From Alphaproteobacteria bacterium (GTDB taxonomy: Bacteria > Pseudomonadota > Alphaproteobacteria > BNTO01), in contig BNTO01000054.1 in NCBI GenBank assembly GCA_025996655.1, forward strand, positions 1 through 6,355: 6,355 bases of DNA, given 5' to 3'. How positions within the stretch are numbered: position 1 is the first letter of the stretch; every line of letters starts with the position of its first letter. The notes beneath the pieces were generated by a model. That model was not told the origin of the DNA. It saw only the letters and a program-made list of their open reading frames with translations, and did no database searches. Below are positions 5,281 through 6,355 of this stretch, piece after piece. Made by a program: the position numbers and the translations under genes.

Positions 5281-5802
5281 ATGCGAAAAACAAATGCATG
5301 GTCTTGTCAAGAAATAGAGTCTTTAAAAAATGGTTTTTTGGAGGGTACGCCCTTTAAAATTTTGTCACAAAAATTGGGACGTTCGCCAACGGCGCTCAAC
5401 AAAGCCGTGTCGCGTTTTCATATTCGGCAAGTTATGCGCTCGAACAAATCCATTCTTGTTGCGTGTACGGCGCCTATTTCGGTGGAGGCGCCGCCCTGCA
5501 AAACGAGAAGAACGGCCAACGCCCTCTTTGCACAAACACGCGCGGCCACCATTGACGAAATCATTAATTTTTTGAAAGACAATGGCTACGACATTCGCAA
5601 AAAAACGGTTCCTTGCGGCAACAACGTGACCGAACATTATTTTGTGAACAGATGGGCTATTTCGGCGACACGTTTGTTAGTCATGGCGAACAGCATTCGC
5701 CTTGAAAGAAAACTTCCAATTTTTCAAATCAAATTTGTAAAAAAAAGGGTTCCCAAGAAAAGAGACGAGGAACGGGTGGGAAGAGGCCGCTTGAAAGGAT
5801 GA
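5281..5802 (+). CDS. Basic SANT/Myb-like helix-turn-helix protein
   Basis: This is a 173-residue, strongly basic protein of unknown exact role. Residues 7-49 (starting WSCQEIESLKNGFLEG and ending SRFHIRQ) show the pattern of a small three-helix DNA-binding domain: an initial Trp, acidic residues and Leu in helix 1, then FKILSQKLGRSPTALNKAVSRF as a helix-turn-helix with GRSPTAL at the turn. This resembles the short SANT/Myb or GcrA-like N-terminal domains seen in alphaproteobacterial regulators, but the GcrA signature itself is not clear. After a linker (50-88), a second region (89-156) begins TIDEIINFLKDNGYDI, possibly a second small helical fold, and ends in a Lys/Arg-rich tail. It is predicted cytoplasmic and DNA-binding. 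A sigma-like or phage-derived regulator is an alternative. Confidence 0.7.
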   Translation: MRKTNAWSCQEIESLKNGFLEGTPFKILSQKLGRSPTALNKAVSRFHIRQVMRSNKSILVACTAPISVEAPPCKTRRTANALFAQTRAATIDEIINFLKDNGYDIRKKTVPCGNNVTEHYFVNRWAISATRLLVMANSIRLERKLPIFQIKFVKKRVPKKRDEERVGRGRLKG

Positions 5803-5922
5803 AAAAACAAATGTTTATTCTAAAGTTTATTTATTCAATACAAATAATACTTATTTCTTAATAAAAAATTAACAATAAAATGTGACAATTATCGTAAGAA
5901 CGTTTGTCCTCGACACATAAAA
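5803..5922. other. AT-rich spacer with promoter-like region
   Basis: These 120 bases are strongly AT-rich and contain no open frame of note and no clear terminator for the preceding gene. They hold the CtrA-like box and probably the promoter of the proline-rich protein gene. A -35/-10 pair is not unambiguous in sequence this rich in A and T. Confidence 0.5.
5858..5872 (+). promoter_or_regulatory. Candidate CtrA binding site (TTAA-N7-TTAA)
   Basis: TTAA (5858-5861), seven bases, then TTAA (5869-5872) followed by C matches the alphaproteobacterial CtrA consensus exactly. It lies 51-65 bases before the ATG at 5923, a plausible promoter position. The local AT content raises the chance of a fortuitous match. 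Confidence 0.4.
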
Positions 5923-6355
5923 ATGAACAAAAACGTACCAGTTTTTAAATGTTTTCATTTTTTTAAACTGTCCCGTCTCTTTTTTTTACTCTTATGCGTA
6001 GGAAAGAATCCTCTTTATGCTTTCGATCTTGGTGGCCTTTTAAACAGCGTTGGAGGAACCGTTAGTAATTTAATGAGGCCAAGCACGCCGACACCCATGC
6101 CGCCGCAGCCCATGCCGCCGCAGCCCATGCCGCCGCAGCCCATGATGCCGCCGCAAGTGATGTCGCCGCAGCCGCAAATGCCCTATCAGCAGCAAATGTC
6201 GCCACCACCAATGGGCTATGGCACGCCGCCACCAATGGGCTATGGCACGCCGCCACCAATGGGCTATGGCACGCCGCCACCAATGGGCTATGGCACGCCG
6301 CCACCAATGGGCTATGGCACGCCGCCACCAATGGGCTATGGCACGCCGCCACCAA
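5923..6355 (+). CDS. Exported proline-rich tandem-repeat protein (3' end outside window)
   Basis: This open frame begins at ATG 5923 and runs past the window end, with 144 codons visible. The first 33 residues look like a signal peptide: basic N-region (MNKNVPVFKCFHFFKLSR), hydrophobic LFFLLLCVG (19-27), and a likely cleavage after LYA (31-33). Residues 34-58 (FDLGGLLNSVGGTVSNLM...) are a short Gly-rich start to the mature protein. Then come three MPPQP units (59-73), a Met/Pro/Gln-rich transition, and from residue 97 at least six identical MGYGTPPP units. No Shine-Dalgarno sequence is evident. Such a composition suggests an extended surface or cell-wall-spanning linker. Low-complexity repeats make homology claims unsafe, and the family is unknown. 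Confidence 0.8.
   Translation, partial: MNKNVPVFKCFHFFKLSRLFFLLLCVGKNPLYAFDLGGLLNSVGGTVSNLMRPSTPTPMPPQPMPPQPMPPQPMMPPQVMSPQPQMPYQQQMSPPPMGYGTPPPMGYGTPPPMGYGTPPPMGYGTPPPMGYGTPPPMGYGTPPP
6097..6141 (+). repeat. Three 15-bp tandem units encoding MPPQP
   Basis: ATGCCGCCGCAGCCC occurs three times in a row, in frame. A degenerate continuation (MMPPQV, MSPQPQ) follows, suggesting older decayed copies of the same unit. Confidence 0.9.
6211..6355 (+). repeat. Six identical 24-bp tandem units encoding MGYGTPPP, continuing beyond the window
   Basis: Six full units (6211-6354) are identical at every base, and the array begins a seventh at 6355. Each unit is eight codons (MGYGTPPP), so copy-number changes keep the frame. 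The lack of any base difference implies recent expansion or ongoing homogenisation. Confidence 0.95.

Noticed and set aside
6062..6355. Minus-strand open frame with repeated VAACHSPL units
   Set aside because: It is the antisense shadow of the in-frame MGYGTPPP repeats; the plus strand has a start, signal peptide and matching mature sequence.
6211..6355. CRISPR-like array
   Set aside because: The 24-bp units are contiguous with no spacers and lie in frame within a coding sequence.

Overview
This window looks like the chromosome of an alphaproteobacterium, probably a host-associated lineage such as Holosporales or Rickettsiales. The evidence is the murD–ftsW–murG order, the WWWTVD...SASP N-terminus of FtsW, the non-compact and AT-rich spacers, and a perfect TTAA-N7-TTAA (CtrA-type) site. 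The lineage is inferred; no rRNA or other phylogenetic marker is present.

Layout. Positions 1-240 carry a partial, apparently frameshifted minus-strand piece of a DDE/integrase-type transposase helix-turn-helix region. Next comes a leader repeat (273-354), then murD (332-1720) and ftsW (1707-2852), which overlap by 14 nt. Five bases after ftsW, where murG would be expected, there is only a truncated, frameshifted copy of the murG 5' end (2858-2998). A strong sigma70-type promoter inside its tail drives a small secreted protein of unknown function (3098-3634). This gene uses AGA/AGG arginine codons unlike its neighbours. Its 3' spacer holds a G10 tract, a short perfect hairpin and a rho-independent terminator. 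A second copy of the murD leader repeat follows (3863-3944), supplying the start codon and first codons of the intact murG (3922-5127). Downstream are a basic, SANT/Myb-like helix-turn-helix protein (5281-5802), an AT-rich spacer with the CtrA-like box, and the start of an exported proline-rich protein (5923 to beyond the window end). The last has three MPPQP units and at least six identical 24-bp units encoding MGYGTPPP.

Function. MurD adds D-glutamate to UDP-MurNAc-L-Ala. MurG makes lipid II from lipid I. FtsW polymerises lipid II at the septum. Together they are part of a division and cell wall (dcw) cluster, here interrupted between ftsW and murG and not continued by murC.

The most notable observation is the mosaic 5' end of murG. 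A 43-nt block of native murG coding start occurs twice, about 1.1 kb apart. The intact gene has acquired a leader and N-terminus closely similar (71 of 82 nt) to those of murD. This looks like an insertion or duplication that broke the ftsW–murG junction and rebuilt murG under a copied leader.
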